DNA from: Chlamydiales bacterium
GTDB taxonomy: Bacteria > Chlamydiota > Chlamydiia > Chlamydiales > Criblamydiaceae
Assembly (NCBI GenBank): GCA_024233575.1
Contig: JACKPN010000004.1
Span: 146,194 to 210,193 of the forward strand
Length of the DNA: 64,000 nucleotides
Direction of reading: 5' to 3'
Shown in pieces: positions 25,695-38,600 of this stretch. Every line of letters begins with the position of its first letter. Position 1 is the stretch's first letter. The notes beneath the pieces were generated by a model. It was not told where the DNA came from and searched no databases. It saw only the letters and a program-made list of their open reading frames with translations. Position numbers and translations under genes: made by a program.

Positions 25695-26624
25695 ATGAAT
25701 TATAAAACTTTTTTAGCAGCATCCATAGCCGTGCTTTTAGCATGTCAGGTCTACGGCCAGGACAACAGTGACGAGTATGATGATAATTATCTAGATTCCA
25801 CAAGCGCTGAATTCACTGATAACTACGCTAACAACAACAACTCTTTTCAAGTGGTCATTGATCCGAAGCAAAGGACATCGCTTTCTGCGGAATTACGTTC
25901 TCCTGTGATCAAGATTAACAAGCGTATGGGCGACGATTTTCATACGAACGATGTACTAATCCAGCTGGATGATACGGTGCACCAGGCAAATCTTAAAAAG
26001 GCGCAGGCTATCGTTGAAAAAGCTAAAACTGATTTAGAAGCAAAGCAACAGTTATTTAAAGATAATGTCGCATCAAGCTCGGAGTTAAAAGAAGCAGAAG
26101 CAAATGTGGCAATCGCTGAAGCTGAACTGATTAAATCGCAACGTGACTTAGATGCTACAGTGATAAAGGCTCCATACGATGGTAAAGTTGTTCAGGTTTT
26201 TGTTGAAGAATACGAGCTTCCTGATCAAGGCGAGCAAATGATCGAAATCGTAAATGATAAGACACTGCTTGCTAAGCTGTTAATTCCCTCTTCTATGCTA
26301 AAAAATATCAAGATTGGCGAACCTTTTAAGATTGATCTCAACGAGACTGACAAGGAAATAACGGCAAAGGTTTCTAGGATCGGATCGATTATCGACCCAT
26401 CAAGTGCCACAGTGCGTATCGAAGCTGAGATAGACAATAAGAATGGCGATTTAAAGGCGGGAATGTCTGGTATCGCACATTTCAAACCTGATGAAAAAAA
26501 ACCAATTCCAGCAAAGACGGAAGAACCGCTACAGAATACAACAGAAAAACAACCTGAAGAAAATGGCTCGTTATTCCCTTTCTTTTCTTCTCCTAACAAC
26601 AGCACCGATAAAACACAGAAATAA
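25695..26624 (+). CDS. Periplasmic adaptor (HlyD/RND membrane-fusion type), short
   Basis: This 309-aa protein starts with a hydrophobic signal segment (MNYKTFLAASIAVLLACQVY); the LLAC could be a lipobox. An Asp/Asn-rich linker follows. It then has the barrel-sandwich halves (LSAELRSPVIKINKRMGDDF and DATVIKAPYDGKVVQVFVEE) flanking a short coiled-coil hairpin, and a beta-barrel domain. A Pro/Glu/Lys-rich tail ends the protein. This order is that of periplasmic membrane-fusion proteins that bridge inner-membrane components to TolC. It begins 2 nt behind the TolC-like gene with no strong ribosome binding site, which implies translational coupling. Confidence 0.86.
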   Translation: MNYKTFLAASIAVLLACQVYGQDNSDEYDDNYLDSTSAEFTDNYANNNNSFQVVIDPKQRTSLSAELRSPVIKINKRMGDDFHTNDVLIQLDDTVHQANLKKAQAIVEKAKTDLEAKQQLFKDNVASSSELKEAEANVAIAEAELIKSQRDLDATVIKAPYDGKVVQVFVEEYELPDQGEQMIEIVNDKTLLAKLLIPSSMLKNIKIGEPFKIDLNETDKEITAKVSRIGSIIDPSSATVRIEAEIDNKNGDLKAGMSGIAHFKPDEKKPIPAKTEEPLQNTTEKQPEENGSLFPFFSSPNNSTDKTQK

Positions 26625-26633
26625 GAGAACGGC

Positions 26634-28010
26634 ATGACCGCATCGCAATCTTCTTCAACACAATCTAATCCGGCATTGCTGCAACATTTAGCTGTGATCA
26701 ACAAATTGTGTCTGAAGGCGTATAGCTCGAAAAAGCGAACTTCTCTTATTTTCACTATCCTTAATGACACCATCCATGCCCTGCGTTATGATCGCGCTGT
26801 ATTGTTTGATATGGAGAAAAAAAAGCCTCAAGTTTTGGGCGTTTCGGGTCATCATGAAGCAAACAAGAACGCGGCACAGACGAAGCAATGGGAAGCTATT
26901 GTGAAAGGTATCGCCGACCCAAAAAAGCCACAAGTGGTGACCCAAGATTCGATGATCGAAGGCCGCAATGACTTCAGGCAACTTCAACAGAAAACTAAAG
27001 GCGCGACACTACTTTGGTTACCTATTATTGCCGATGGCGATCTTCTTTTGGGGTTGTGGCTGGAAATCTGGGACACGACTGCTGAAGAGGAAACGGTCGA
27101 GGAAACTTTAAAGTTTGTCACAAATTTTCTAACCCCGGCATATGGTGCCGCTTGGCTTCGCCTGAATCCGCGGTTTTCACTTAAAAGGCTGAAGCTCGGC
27201 AGACAGCAAATTTATATCGGATTAACCGGTTTGCTGATCTTCCTTTTTTTCGTACAAGTCCCTGTGAGAGTTGTCGCCCCTTGCGAAATTGTTGCTAATG
27301 ACCCCTATCTGATAACGGCCCCCCTTAATGGAGTGATAGACCATGTTGCCGTAGACCCCGGACAATATGTTCAGAAAGGAGAGGTGTTATTGGAATATGA
27401 TAAAGAACTGCCTTTACAAAATCTTAAAATCGCTCAGAAACAGGTAGAAATTTTAGAAGCTGAGATGAAGCGTGCCCGTGCTCTGGGGATGAAGGATCCA
27501 AAGTCACGGACTGAAATTGGCGTGTTGGCTCTAAAGCTGCAGAAGGAACAAATCAATCTAGATCTTGCAAAGTGGCAAGCTGGGAAGCTGGCGCTTAAGG
27601 CTCCTATTGAAGGGGTAGTCATGCTCGATAACCCTGACGCATGGAGGGGTAAACCAGTTCAGATTGGTGAAAAGATCATGTCTATTAATGACCCGGGTGC
27701 TACAAAGGTACGTATCTGGATACCGGAAGATGATAACGTAGTCCTTGATCCATCTGTTCCAATAAAAATATTCTTAAATATCAATCCGGAAGTAAGTCGT
27801 AAAGCTACCATTACTTATGTTGCTAATGAAAGTACAATCAGCGCGCAGCACTTACCTAGTTTTGTGGCGGAAGCAAATTGGGTGGACAAACCGGACGATA
27901 TTAAGTTAGGTTTGAAAGGTACTGCAATCCTCTATGGTGAAAAAGTTTCACTGTTTTATTTCATTGTTAGAAAACCTTGGGCATGGGTACGTCACAAGTT
28001 TGGTATCTGA
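26634..28010 (+). CDS. GAF-like domain / HlyD membrane-fusion protein
   Basis: This 458-aa protein has a cytoplasmic N-terminal domain (about residues 15-175) with GAF-like features (TILNDTIHALRYDRAVLFDM, then ATLLWLPIIADGDLLLGLWL). One transmembrane segment follows (QIYIGLTGLLIFLFFVQVPV, about 198-217). A HlyD-type periplasmic part comes next, with lipoyl-like motifs (LITAPLNGVIDHVAVDPGQY and LALKAPIEGVVMLDN) and a coiled coil. A regulatory ligand-binding domain on a fusion protein could gate export, but the ligand is unknown. It ends the three-gene operon; the giant genes start 497 bp downstream. No ATPase is encoded in the operon. Confidence 0.84.
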   Translation: MTASQSSSTQSNPALLQHLAVINKLCLKAYSSKKRTSLIFTILNDTIHALRYDRAVLFDMEKKKPQVLGVSGHHEANKNAAQTKQWEAIVKGIADPKKPQVVTQDSMIEGRNDFRQLQQKTKGATLLWLPIIADGDLLLGLWLEIWDTTAEEETVEETLKFVTNFLTPAYGAAWLRLNPRFSLKRLKLGRQQIYIGLTGLLIFLFFVQVPVRVVAPCEIVANDPYLITAPLNGVIDHVAVDPGQYVQKGEVLLEYDKELPLQNLKIAQKQVEILEAEMKRARALGMKDPKSRTEIGVLALKLQKEQINLDLAKWQAGKLALKAPIEGVVMLDNPDAWRGKPVQIGEKIMSINDPGATKVRIWIPEDDNVVLDPSVPIKIFLNINPEVSRKATITYVANESTISAQHLPSFVAEANWVDKPDDIKLGLKGTAILYGEKVSLFYFIVRKPWAWVRHKFGI

Positions 28011-28507
28011 TTCCTAACTATCGTCTCTGATCGAACTTTATTCATCAAATTGATCCTTAATAATCTGCCTATCAATGACATCAAATTCGTCGTCATAAAT
28101 GATATCTGTCTTTGATAGTTCATCTACCTTTAAAATCTAACTATATTAGGCATCCTAATTTCGGAAGATAATTTGTTTGTATACATACGAATCGAATAGA
28201 CATATTTTTTATTCTATAAAATTACAGAAACTCAATCAATCAGATTTATTACTTTATTAGCTCTGAAAAACAATGAACGCCTAATGAATACCCGATAACT
28301 AAATTGTTATTTTGATGTAACAGCGTTTCTGAAAATCGTATTATCATAAAATTTAACGCTGTAAATCCAATCATTCTGGCCTACCTATTGCATTGAATTA
28401 CCAGCTATAGGAACAGAAAGAAAAACAATTAACTGTTAGATAGTTTAAAGTAAATTATTTAATATGATATAATAATTAAAAAGATTCGAACTATTTAGTT
28501 GGGTTTT
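28011..28507. other. AT-rich intergenic region with possible gene remnant
   Basis: This 497-bp stretch has no convincing intact gene. Near its left end, on the minus strand (about 28044-28140), a 32-codon open stretch without a start codon reads ...DIIYDDEFDVIDRQIIKDQF... before a stop, which resembles the acidic end of a protein and could be a decayed gene. The right end holds the giant 1 promoter. No tRNA or terminator was recognised. Confidence 0.3.
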
Positions 28508-29628
28508 ATGGGGTTTCTAACTATTCAATTATTAGAAGATCGTATTGTACTAGACGGTGCTATTGCGCATGACGTTAGTGCTGAACCCTCCCCTGAACCC
28601 GCGCATCCAACGGACAATCACAATCCTAACCTTGTAGTGCTTTCAGATGGCGTAGCTGACGGTGAAGTCCTTAAAAAAGCTTTAAACAAAGACGCTTCAG
28701 TATTAACTTATGATCCTAATTCGGAAACTCTTAACAGTCTTAGCAGTAAGATTGCCGACGCCTTGCATGGGCAACAAGCGGACTCCATCAGTTTTGTTTC
28801 AGATGGCGCTGAAGGTCAATTTAACCTCGTAGCAGACCATCAAGTCGACAAAGACAGCTTGGAAAAACAAGCAATGCAAGACTTTTGGGATGACGTATCT
28901 AGCCATATCCTTCCTCAGGGAAGCATCAATATTTTAGGCTCTGAAGTCGCCAAAGGCACTGACGGTGTTGAATTCCTTAAAAAGCTAGATTCTCTAGTCA
29001 ACACCCCTCAATCAGAGTCCGAAATCACGATCTACGCATCAGATAACCCCACTGGAGCGATGGGTCTGGATGGTGACTGGGTAATGGAATACCCACCAAC
29101 AGGACCGCCAAAAGACGCAACCAATCCACTAAGTCTAGTATTCGATACAGAGGCTTTATCTCAATGGAATCATCTATTAAGCCTCAATGATAATACGACA
29201 GAAAATCATATTCTTGTCGTCCGCGGTGATCTTTCCGATGCCTCTATCCTAGAAGATAGCGTCAAGGATGGTATTACTGTAATCACCTATGATCCTGCTC
29301 AAACAACCTTAAATAGCTTATATCAAAGTATTGTTAATGCTCTCGATGGCAAACAGGCCGACAGCATCGGCTTCGTAACAGGAGGTTCAGAGGGATCATT
29401 TAGCCTATTGAATAATACAACTGTCGACAGCCTGTCATTGGACAATCTGGAGATGCAACAATTCTGGCGCAACGTCGCTAGTAACATTACAGATCACGGA
29501 AGTGTCAATATTTTGGGATGTAACGTAGCTGCCGGAGATATTGGACTTGCCTTCATGAACAAATTCGACAGCCTACTTGATAGCTCAGGATCGGACATAA
29601 CGGTCAATGCATCAGTGGACTTAACGGG
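28444..29628 (+). repeat. Duplicated block, copy 1: promoter plus N-terminal region of giant 1
   Basis: The promoter, leader and first 374 codons of giant 1 recur at 42204-43391 in giant 2 with mostly scattered single-base changes and one extra codon. Similarity stops sharply after the VNASVDLTG codons. The block marks a recent duplication or gene-conversion event between the two genes. Confidence 0.9.
28445..28473 (+). promoter_or_regulatory. Candidate promoter of giant gene 1
   Basis: A perfect TATAAT (28468-28473) is preceded at 17 bp by TTAAAG (28445-28450), a weak -35. The predicted transcript starts near 28480 and has a leader of about 28 nt. The same arrangement and leader recur before giant gene 2, which supports function. 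Confidence 0.55.
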
Positions 29629-32600
29629 TAACGCAGACCTTGGTGGTGATTGGACATTAGAGTACACAACTGACGCGGCAAAAAGTCCAGTAGAACTTAC
29701 TGATACCTATTTTATCTCCGATAGCATCGAAACATGGAACCACGTACTTGCTCCAGGTTTTTCCTTTTCATTTTTAACATCTACTATCAGTGAAAGCCAA
29801 GCAGCCCCTCTACAAATTAGCGGTTACAATCCACGGGGATCTGTCATGGTTGAGCTAACTGAAGCCCCTACCCACGAAGTTCTAATATCGATTAGCAGTT
29901 CCGATCCAGATGAACTTGCCGTCCAAAGTGCGAATATCGTCTTTACGCCTCTAAATTGGAATATCGCCCAAACCGTTTATTTCATTGGTGTTCAAGATAA
30001 CACCATCGATGGCGACCAGGCTGCTACTGTTATTTTTGGCCCAGCGGTTAGTTTAGACCCTGCATATAATGGCCTAGATCCTACAGATCAAAGTGTCACA
30101 GTTACTGATCAAACCAAAGGGCTGTATATCATCGACAATGTAGAAGACTTAGGACTTTGGAATGCCGGAGATAGCGCCACTATTAATGTCCGTTTTGATT
30201 CTACCCCTACTGCTAATGTTACCCTTCCTATTTCGGTTCCTACCGGCTTTAGCTTAGATCCTTCATCTATTATCACTTCAGATACTATCACCTTCACACC
30301 AGGTGACGCCACAAGCAACCACTCGATATTTATTCGAAACGTCTCCGGAGGCACAGTTGCTGACAGTGCAAAATTAAGCTTTAGTGACGCAACTAGTACC
30401 GATGCTCGATTTGCAGGAGAAAGACCAGTTGATGTAGCATTGGGATACTCCTCATTCTTTAGAACACGAATAGCCAACGCAGCAACAGAAAATCTATCTT
30501 TCACAGCGCCTGTAACCGAAGACGGAACGACTACAACGTTCCTTATTTCTCTCGACGCTGACCCTGGTGTTGATGGTAATGGTTTTGAAGATCCTGACGG
30601 TTCTGTAACTTATACCTTTACATCACAGGATACTAGCGAGGTCAGTATCGTCGGTAGCGGAGTCTTTACTTTTACCTCTGCCAACTGGTTTCTCCCTCAA
30701 GTGTTAACAGTTCAGGGTGTTGATGATGGAGCTACAGTCGATGGAACTACCACCACACTAATAAATGCTGTACTGAGCAACTATATCGGCAACCCTTCTA
30801 GTCAACTATTCAACGTTGCAGTCCGTAACCTTGATAACGATAGCTTTGGACTGGTAGATAATCCTCAGTCAACCACCTCGGAAAGTTTTGTGGGATCAGC
30901 AGGTAGTATTTGGTCGAGTATTGGAGGCTTTAATACCGATGAAGTAATTGGTAGAATAGAAGTTCCTATTTCTGTTTCCGATACATCGGAAGCGGTTCGT
31001 ACGTGGACTAGTGTATATGTTTATGGCCGCCATCCTGTGAACAACGTTCCTCAATTCTTGGAATTTATTGATCCAGGGTATCCTAGTCCTGACTCTACAG
31101 GTCTATCATATGCCGATTCCGTTGAACCAACAGAAGTTGTTGATGATGCTATTATCGACGGAAACGTTGCCTTTACAATAAATTATGGAGCAATCATTGC
31201 ACCGAACGACAGCCGTATTAACGGATTTGTCCTCTCTCCATCAAATGTGACAAACCTCGATAACGACACTGTACAAATAGTAGTTGACCCTACATCCATC
31301 GTTACTAGCGAAGATGGCACCACAGCAACCATAGATGTCCAATTATCAAGAGCTCCTACCGGAACGGTTACCCTAACAGCATCAAGTACAGACACTGGCG
31401 AAGGTGATTTTGTAGGATCAAACGTGCTTAACTTTAATAATGCTAATGCATTCACACCACAAACTCTTACAATACAAGGACAGGATGACATATTCTACGA
31501 CGGAAATATCAACTATGCTATTAATTTTCTCTCATCAAGTTCAGAAACGGCGTTTAATGGACTAACGCAAACTGTAAGTGCCGTCAACAATGATAATGAT
31601 TCCCCTCCTACTCTCTCCATCGACGACGTTTCGGTAAATGAAGCTGATGGAACAGCTACATTTACCGTCACAAGAACTGGATTTACAGCGCTTGACGCCT
31701 CTTTTGATATTGATACTGCCGATATTACGGCTGTTGCTCCAGGAGACTATACTGCGATAGTTGGAGGATCTGGAACTGTTCTCGCCGATAGCAACCTCAC
31801 TAACACGACTACTATTACCGTAACGATTATCAATGAATCTACGTACGAGTCAGATGAAACATTTGCTGTTAATTTATCTAATCCTGGCAATGCCACCATC
31901 GCTGACGGTCAAGGCATTGGTACAATACTCAATGATGATACCGCTCCTAACCTCTCTATCGATCTGGATGCCGGAGCCAATAACGCACAAGTTGTCGAAG
32001 GCAATCCTGGTGATGACCAGCGCCTTACCTTCAATGTCACCCTTGATGCCGCCAGCGGAGTCGATACACTCATCAACTACACCTTAAGCGACGGCACAAC
32101 AAACGCCTCCGACTTCGACCATACAGGCGGGTCCTTTACCATCCTAGCTGGTGCAACTAGTGGATCTTTCCAAGTACTGGTCACTGAAGACACACTCTAC
32201 GAAAATGACGAGACTATGAACGTCTCCTTAACAAGCGCCGATATTAACAATGGTCCTGTTGTAGGAACCGGTCTCATCATCAACGATGATACAGCTCCTA
32301 ACCTATCTATCGATCTGGATGCAGGAGCCAATAACGCACAAGTTGTCGAAGGCAATCCTGGTGATGACCAGCGCCTTACCTTCAATGTCACTCTCGATGC
32401 CGCCAGTGGCGCTGATACGCTCATCAACTACACCTTGAGCGACGGCACAACAAACGCATCCGACTTCGACCATACCGGCGGGTCCTTTACCATCCTAGCA
32501 GGTGCAACTAGTGGATCTTTCCAAGTACTCGTCACTGAAGACACACTCTACGAAAATGACGAGACCATGAACGTCTCCTTAACAAGCGCCGATATTAACA

Positions 32601-35600
32601 ATGGTCCTGTTGTAGGAACCGGTCTCATCATCAACGATGATACCGCCCCTAACCTCTCTATCGATCTGGATGCAGGAGCCAATAACGCACAAGTCGTCGA
32701 AGGCAACCCTGGTGATGACCAGCGCCTTACCTTCAATGTCACGCTCGATGCCGCCAGTGGCGCTGACACACTCATCAACTATACCTTAAGCGACGGCACA
32801 ACGGACGCTTCCGATTTTGACCATACCGGCGGATCATTTACCATCCTAGCAGGTGCAACTAGTGGATCTTTCCAAGTACTCATCACTGAAGATACTCTCT
32901 ATGAAAATGACGAGACCATGAACGTCTCCTTAACAAGCGCCGATATCAACAATGGTCCTGTTGCAGGAACCGGTCTCATCATCAACGATGATACCGCTCC
33001 TAACCTCTCTATCGATCTGGATGCAGGAGCCAATAACGCGCAAGTTATCGAAGGTAACCCAGGCGATGACCAGCGCCTTACCTTCAATGTCACTCTCGAT
33101 GCCGCTAGCGGAGTCGATACGCTCATCAACTACACCTTGAGCGACGGCACAACAGACGCCTCCGACTTCGACCATACCGGCGGGTCATTTACCATCCTAG
33201 CAGGCGCAACTAGTGGATCTTTCCAAGTACTCGTCACTGAAGATACTCTCTACGAAAATGACGAGACCATGAACGTCTCCTTAACAAGCGCCGATATCAA
33301 CAATGGTCCTGTTGTAGGAACCGGTCTCATCATCAACGATGATACCGCTCCTAACCTCTCTATCGATCTGGATGCCGGAGCCAATAACGCGCAAGTTATC
33401 GAAGGCAACCCAGGCGATGACCAGCGCCTTACCTTCAATGTCACTCTCGATGCCGCCAGTGGTGCTGATACACTCATCAACTACACCTTAAGCGACGGCA
33501 CAACAGACGCCTCCGACTTCGACCATACCGGCGGGTCCTTTACCATCCTAGCAGGTGCAACTAGTGGATCTTTCCAAGTACTCGTCACTGAAGACACACT
33601 CTACGAAAATGACGAGACCATGAACGTCTCCTTAACAAGCGCCGATATCAACAATGGTCCTGTTGCAGGAACCGGTCTCATCATCAACGATGATACCGCT
33701 CCTAACCTCTCTATCGATCTGGATGCAGGAGCCAATAACGCACAAGTCGTCGAAGGCAACCCAGGCGATGACCAGCGCCTTACCTTTAATGTCACTCTTG
33801 ATGCCGCCAGTGGCGCTGATACACTCATCAACTATACCTTGAGCGATGGCACAACAGACGCTTCCGATTTCGACCATACCGGCGGATCATTTACCATCCT
33901 AGCAGGTGCAACTAGTGGATCTTTCCAAGTACTCATCGCTGAAGACACTCTCTATGAAAATGACGAGACCATGAACGTCTCCTTAACAAGCGCCGATATC
34001 AACAATGGTCCTGTTGTAGGAACCGGTCTCATCATCAATGATGATACCGCTCCTAACCTCTCTATCGATCTGGATGCCGGAGCCAATAACGCACAAGTCG
34101 TCGAAGGCAACCCAGGTGATGACCAGCGCCTTACCTTCAATGTCACTCTTGATGCTGCAAGCGGAGTTGATACGCTCATCAACTACACCTTGAGCAACGG
34201 CACAACAGACGCTTCCGACTTCGACCATACCAGTGGATCCTTTACCATCCTAGCAGGTGCTACTACTGGATCTTTCCAAGTCCTGGTCACTGAAGACACA
34301 CTCTATGAAAATGACGAGACCATGAACGTCTCCTTAACAAGCGCCGATATCAACAATGGTCCTGTTGCAGGAACCGGTCTCATCATCAACGATGATACCG
34401 CTCCTAACCTCTCTATTGATCTGGATGCCGGAGCCAATAACGCACAAGTCGTCGAAGGCAACCCAGGCGATGACCAGCGCCTTACCTTCAATGTCACTCT
34501 CGATGCCGCCAGTGGTGCTGATACGCTCATCAACTACACCTTGAGCGACGGCACAACAGACGCTTCCGACTTCGACCATACCGGCGGGTCCTTTACCATC
34601 CTAGCAGGTGCTACTACTGGATCTTTCCAAGTCCTGGTCACTGAAGACACGCTCTATGAAAATGACGAGACCATGAACGTCTCATTAACAAGCGCCGATA
34701 TCAACAATGGTCCTGTTGCAGGAACCGGTCTCATCATCAACGATGATACCGCCCCTAACCTCTCTATCGATCTGGATGCAGGAGCCAATAACGCGCAAGT
34801 CGTTGAAGGCAACCCAGGCGATGACCAGCGCCTTACCTTCAATGTCACTCTCGATGCCGCCAGCGGAGTCGATACACTCATCAACTACACCTTAAGCGAT
34901 GGTACAACAGACGCTTCCGATTTCGACCACACCAGTGGATCCTTTACCATCCTAGCAGGTGCTACTACTGGATCTTTCCAAGTACTCGTCACTGAAGACA
35001 CACTCTATGAAAATGACGAGACCATGAACGTCTCCTTAACAAGCGCCGATATCAACAATGGTCCTGTTGCAGGAACCGGCCTCATCATCAACGATGATAC
35101 CGCCCCTAACCTCTCTATCGATCTGGATGCAGGAGCCAATAACGCGCAAGTTATCGAAGGTAACCCAGGTGATGACCAGCGCCTTACCTTTAATGTCACT
35201 CTTGATGCCGCCAGTGGCACTGATACACTCATCAACTACACCTTGAGCGACGGCACAACAGACGCTTCCGACTTCGACCATACCGGCGGATCCTTTACCA
35301 TCCTAGCTGGTGCTACTACTGGATCTTTCCAAGTCCTGGTCACTGAAGACACACTCTATGAAAATGACGAGACCATGAACGTTTCCTTAACAAGCGCCGA
35401 TATCAACAATGGTCCTGTTGTAGGAACCGGCCTCATCATCAACGATGATACCGCTCCTAACCTCTCTATCGATCTGGATGCCGGAGCCAATAACGCACAA
35501 GTCGTCGAAGGCAACCCTGGTGATGACCAGCGCCTTACCTTCAATGTCACTCTCGATGCCGCCAGTGGCGCTGACACACTCATCAACTATACCTTAAGCG

Positions 35601-38600
35601 ACGGCACAACAGACGCTTCCGACTTCGACCATACCAGTGGATCCTTTACCATTCTAGCAGGTGCAACTAGTGGATCTTTCCAAGTGCTGATCACTGAAGA
35701 CACTCTCTATGAAAATGACGAGACCATGAACGTCTCATTAACAAGCGCCGATATCAACAATGGTCCTGTTGTAGGAACCGGTCTCATCATCAACGATGAT
35801 ACCGCCCCTAACCTCTCTATCGATCTGGATGCAGGAGCCAATAACGCACAAGTCGTCGAAGGCAATCCAGGCGATGACCAGCGCCTTACCTTCAATGTCA
35901 CTCTCGATGCCGCCAGCGGAGTCGATACACTCATCAACTACACCTTAAGCGATGGTACAACAGACGCTTCCGATTTCGACCACACCAGTGGATCCTTTAC
36001 CATCCTAGCAGGTGCTACTACTGGATCTTTCCAAGTACTGGTCACTGAAGACACTCTCTATGAAAATGACGAGACCATGAACGTCTCTTTAACAAGCGCC
36101 GATATCAACAATGGTCCTGTTGCAGGAACCGGTGTTATCCTTAATGATGACGCTATCCCTACAATCACGATCACCGATGAGGACGGAGCAACCACTGCCA
36201 CCGACGCCTCTGTCCTCGAAGGCGACAGCGGCACTGCATCCCTTACCTTCCGTGCATCTCTTAGCAACCAGAGCGACCAAGACATCACCTTCGTTATCGA
36301 CACTGCCGATGGCACTGCCCTTGTCTCTGACAGCGACTACATCGCAATCGTCGGACAGACAGTCACAATCCTTGCAAACACCGATGACGTTACCTTCACC
36401 GTTCTTGCCAATGGCGATACCAAACTAGAAGCTGACGAAACTCTCGATGTAGTCTTAAGCAGCGTCAGCGGCGCTACATTCAGCGGCGGCGGCGCAACAC
36501 TGACCGCTACCGGCACCATTCTTAATGACGATGCTACACCTACAATCACGATCACCGATGAGGACGGAGCAACCACTGCCACCGACGCCTCTGTCCTCGA
36601 AGGCGACAGCGGCACAGCATCCCTTACCTTCCGCGCATCTCTTAGCAACCAGAGCGACCAAGACATCACCTTCGTTATCGACACTGCCGATGGCACTGCC
36701 CTTGTCTCTGACAGCGACTACGTCGCAATCGTCGGACAGACAGTCACAATCCTTGCAAACACCGATGACGTTACCTTCACCGTTCTTGCCAATGGCGATA
36801 CCAAACTAGAAGCTGACGAAACTCTCGATGTAGTCTTAAGCAGCGTCAGCGGCGCTACATTCAGCGGCGGCGGCGCAACACTGACCGCTACCGGCACTAT
36901 CCTTAATGACGATGCTACACCTACAATCACGATCACCGATGAAGACGGAGCAACCACTGCCACCGATGCCTCTGTCCTCGAAGGCGACAGTGGAACCGCA
37001 TCCCTTACCTTCCGCGCAACCCTTAGCAACCAAAGCGACCAAGATGTCACCTTCGTCATCGATACCGCCGATGGCACTGCCCTTGTCTCTGACAGCGACT
37101 ACGTCTCAATATCCGGTCAGACAGTCACAATCCTCGCAAACACCGACGATGTCACCTTCACTGTCCTTGTCAATGGCGATACCAAGCTAGAAGCCGATGA
37201 AACTCTCGACGTTGTCCTTAGCAGCGCTAGCGGCGCTACTTTCGATGGCGGCGGCGCAACACTTACCGCTACCGGCACTATCCTTAATGACGATGCTACA
37301 CCTACAATCACGATCACCGATGAAGACGGAGCAACCACTGCCACCGATGCCTCTGTCCTGGAAGGCGACAGTGGAACCGCATCCCTTACCTTCCGCGCAA
37401 CCCTTAGCAACCAAAGCGACCAAGATGTCACCTTCGTCATCGATACCGCCGATGGCACTGCCCTTGTCTCTGACAGCGACTACGTCTCAATATCCGGTCA
37501 GACAGTCACAATCCTTGCAAACACCGATGACGTTACCTTCACCGTTCTTGCCAATGGCGATACCAAACTAGAAGCTGACGAAACTCTCGATGTGGTCTTA
37601 AGCAGCGTCAGCGGCGCTACATTCAGTGGCGGCGGCGCAACACTGACCGCTACCGGCACTATCCTTAATGACGATGCTACACCTACAATCACGATCACCG
37701 ATGAGGACGGAGCAACCACTGCCACAGACGCCTCTGTCCTCGAAGGCGACAGCGGCACAGCATCCCTTACCTTCCGCGCATCTCTTAGCAACCAGAGCGA
37801 CCAAGATATCACCTTCGTTATCGACACTGCCGATGGCACTGCCCTTGTCTCTGACAGCGACTACGTCGCAATCGTCGGACAGACAGTCACAATCCTTGCA
37901 AACACCGATGACGTTACCTTCACCGTTCTTGCCAATGGCGATACCAAACTAGAAGCTGACGAAACTCTCGATGTGGTCTTAAGCAGCGTCAGCGGCGCTA
38001 CATTCAGCGGCGGCGGCGCAACACTGACCGCTACCGGCACCATCCTTAATGACGATGCTACACCTACAATCACGATCACCGATGAGGACGGAGCAACCAC
38101 TGCCACCGACGCCTCTGTCCTCGAAGGCGACAGCGGCACAGCATCCCTTACCTTCCGCGCATCTCTTAGCAACCAGAGCGACCAAGATATCACCTTCGTT
38201 ATCGACACTGCCGATGGCACTGCTCTTGTCTCTGACAGCGACTACGTCGCAATCGTCGGACAGACAGTCACAATCCTTGCAAACACCGATGACGTTACCT
38301 TCACCGTTCTTGCCAATGGCGACACCAAACTAGAAGCTGACGAAACTCTCGATGTGGTCTTAAGCAGCGTCAGCGGCGCTACATTCAGCGGCGGCGGCGC
38401 AACACTGACCGCTACCGGCACTATCCTTAATGACGATGCTACACCTACAATCACGATCACCGATGAGGACGGAGCAACCACTGCCACCGATGCCTCTGTT
38501 CTCGAAGGCGACAGCGGCACAGCATCCCTTACCTTCCGTGCATCTCTTAGCAACCAGAGCGACCAAGACATCACCTTCGTTATCGACACAGCCGATGGCA

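Noticed and set aside
28499..28508. TTG start for giant 1 (and 42259 for giant 2)
   Set aside because: The ATG nine bases later aligns with the start of giant 3, and no binding site favours TTG.
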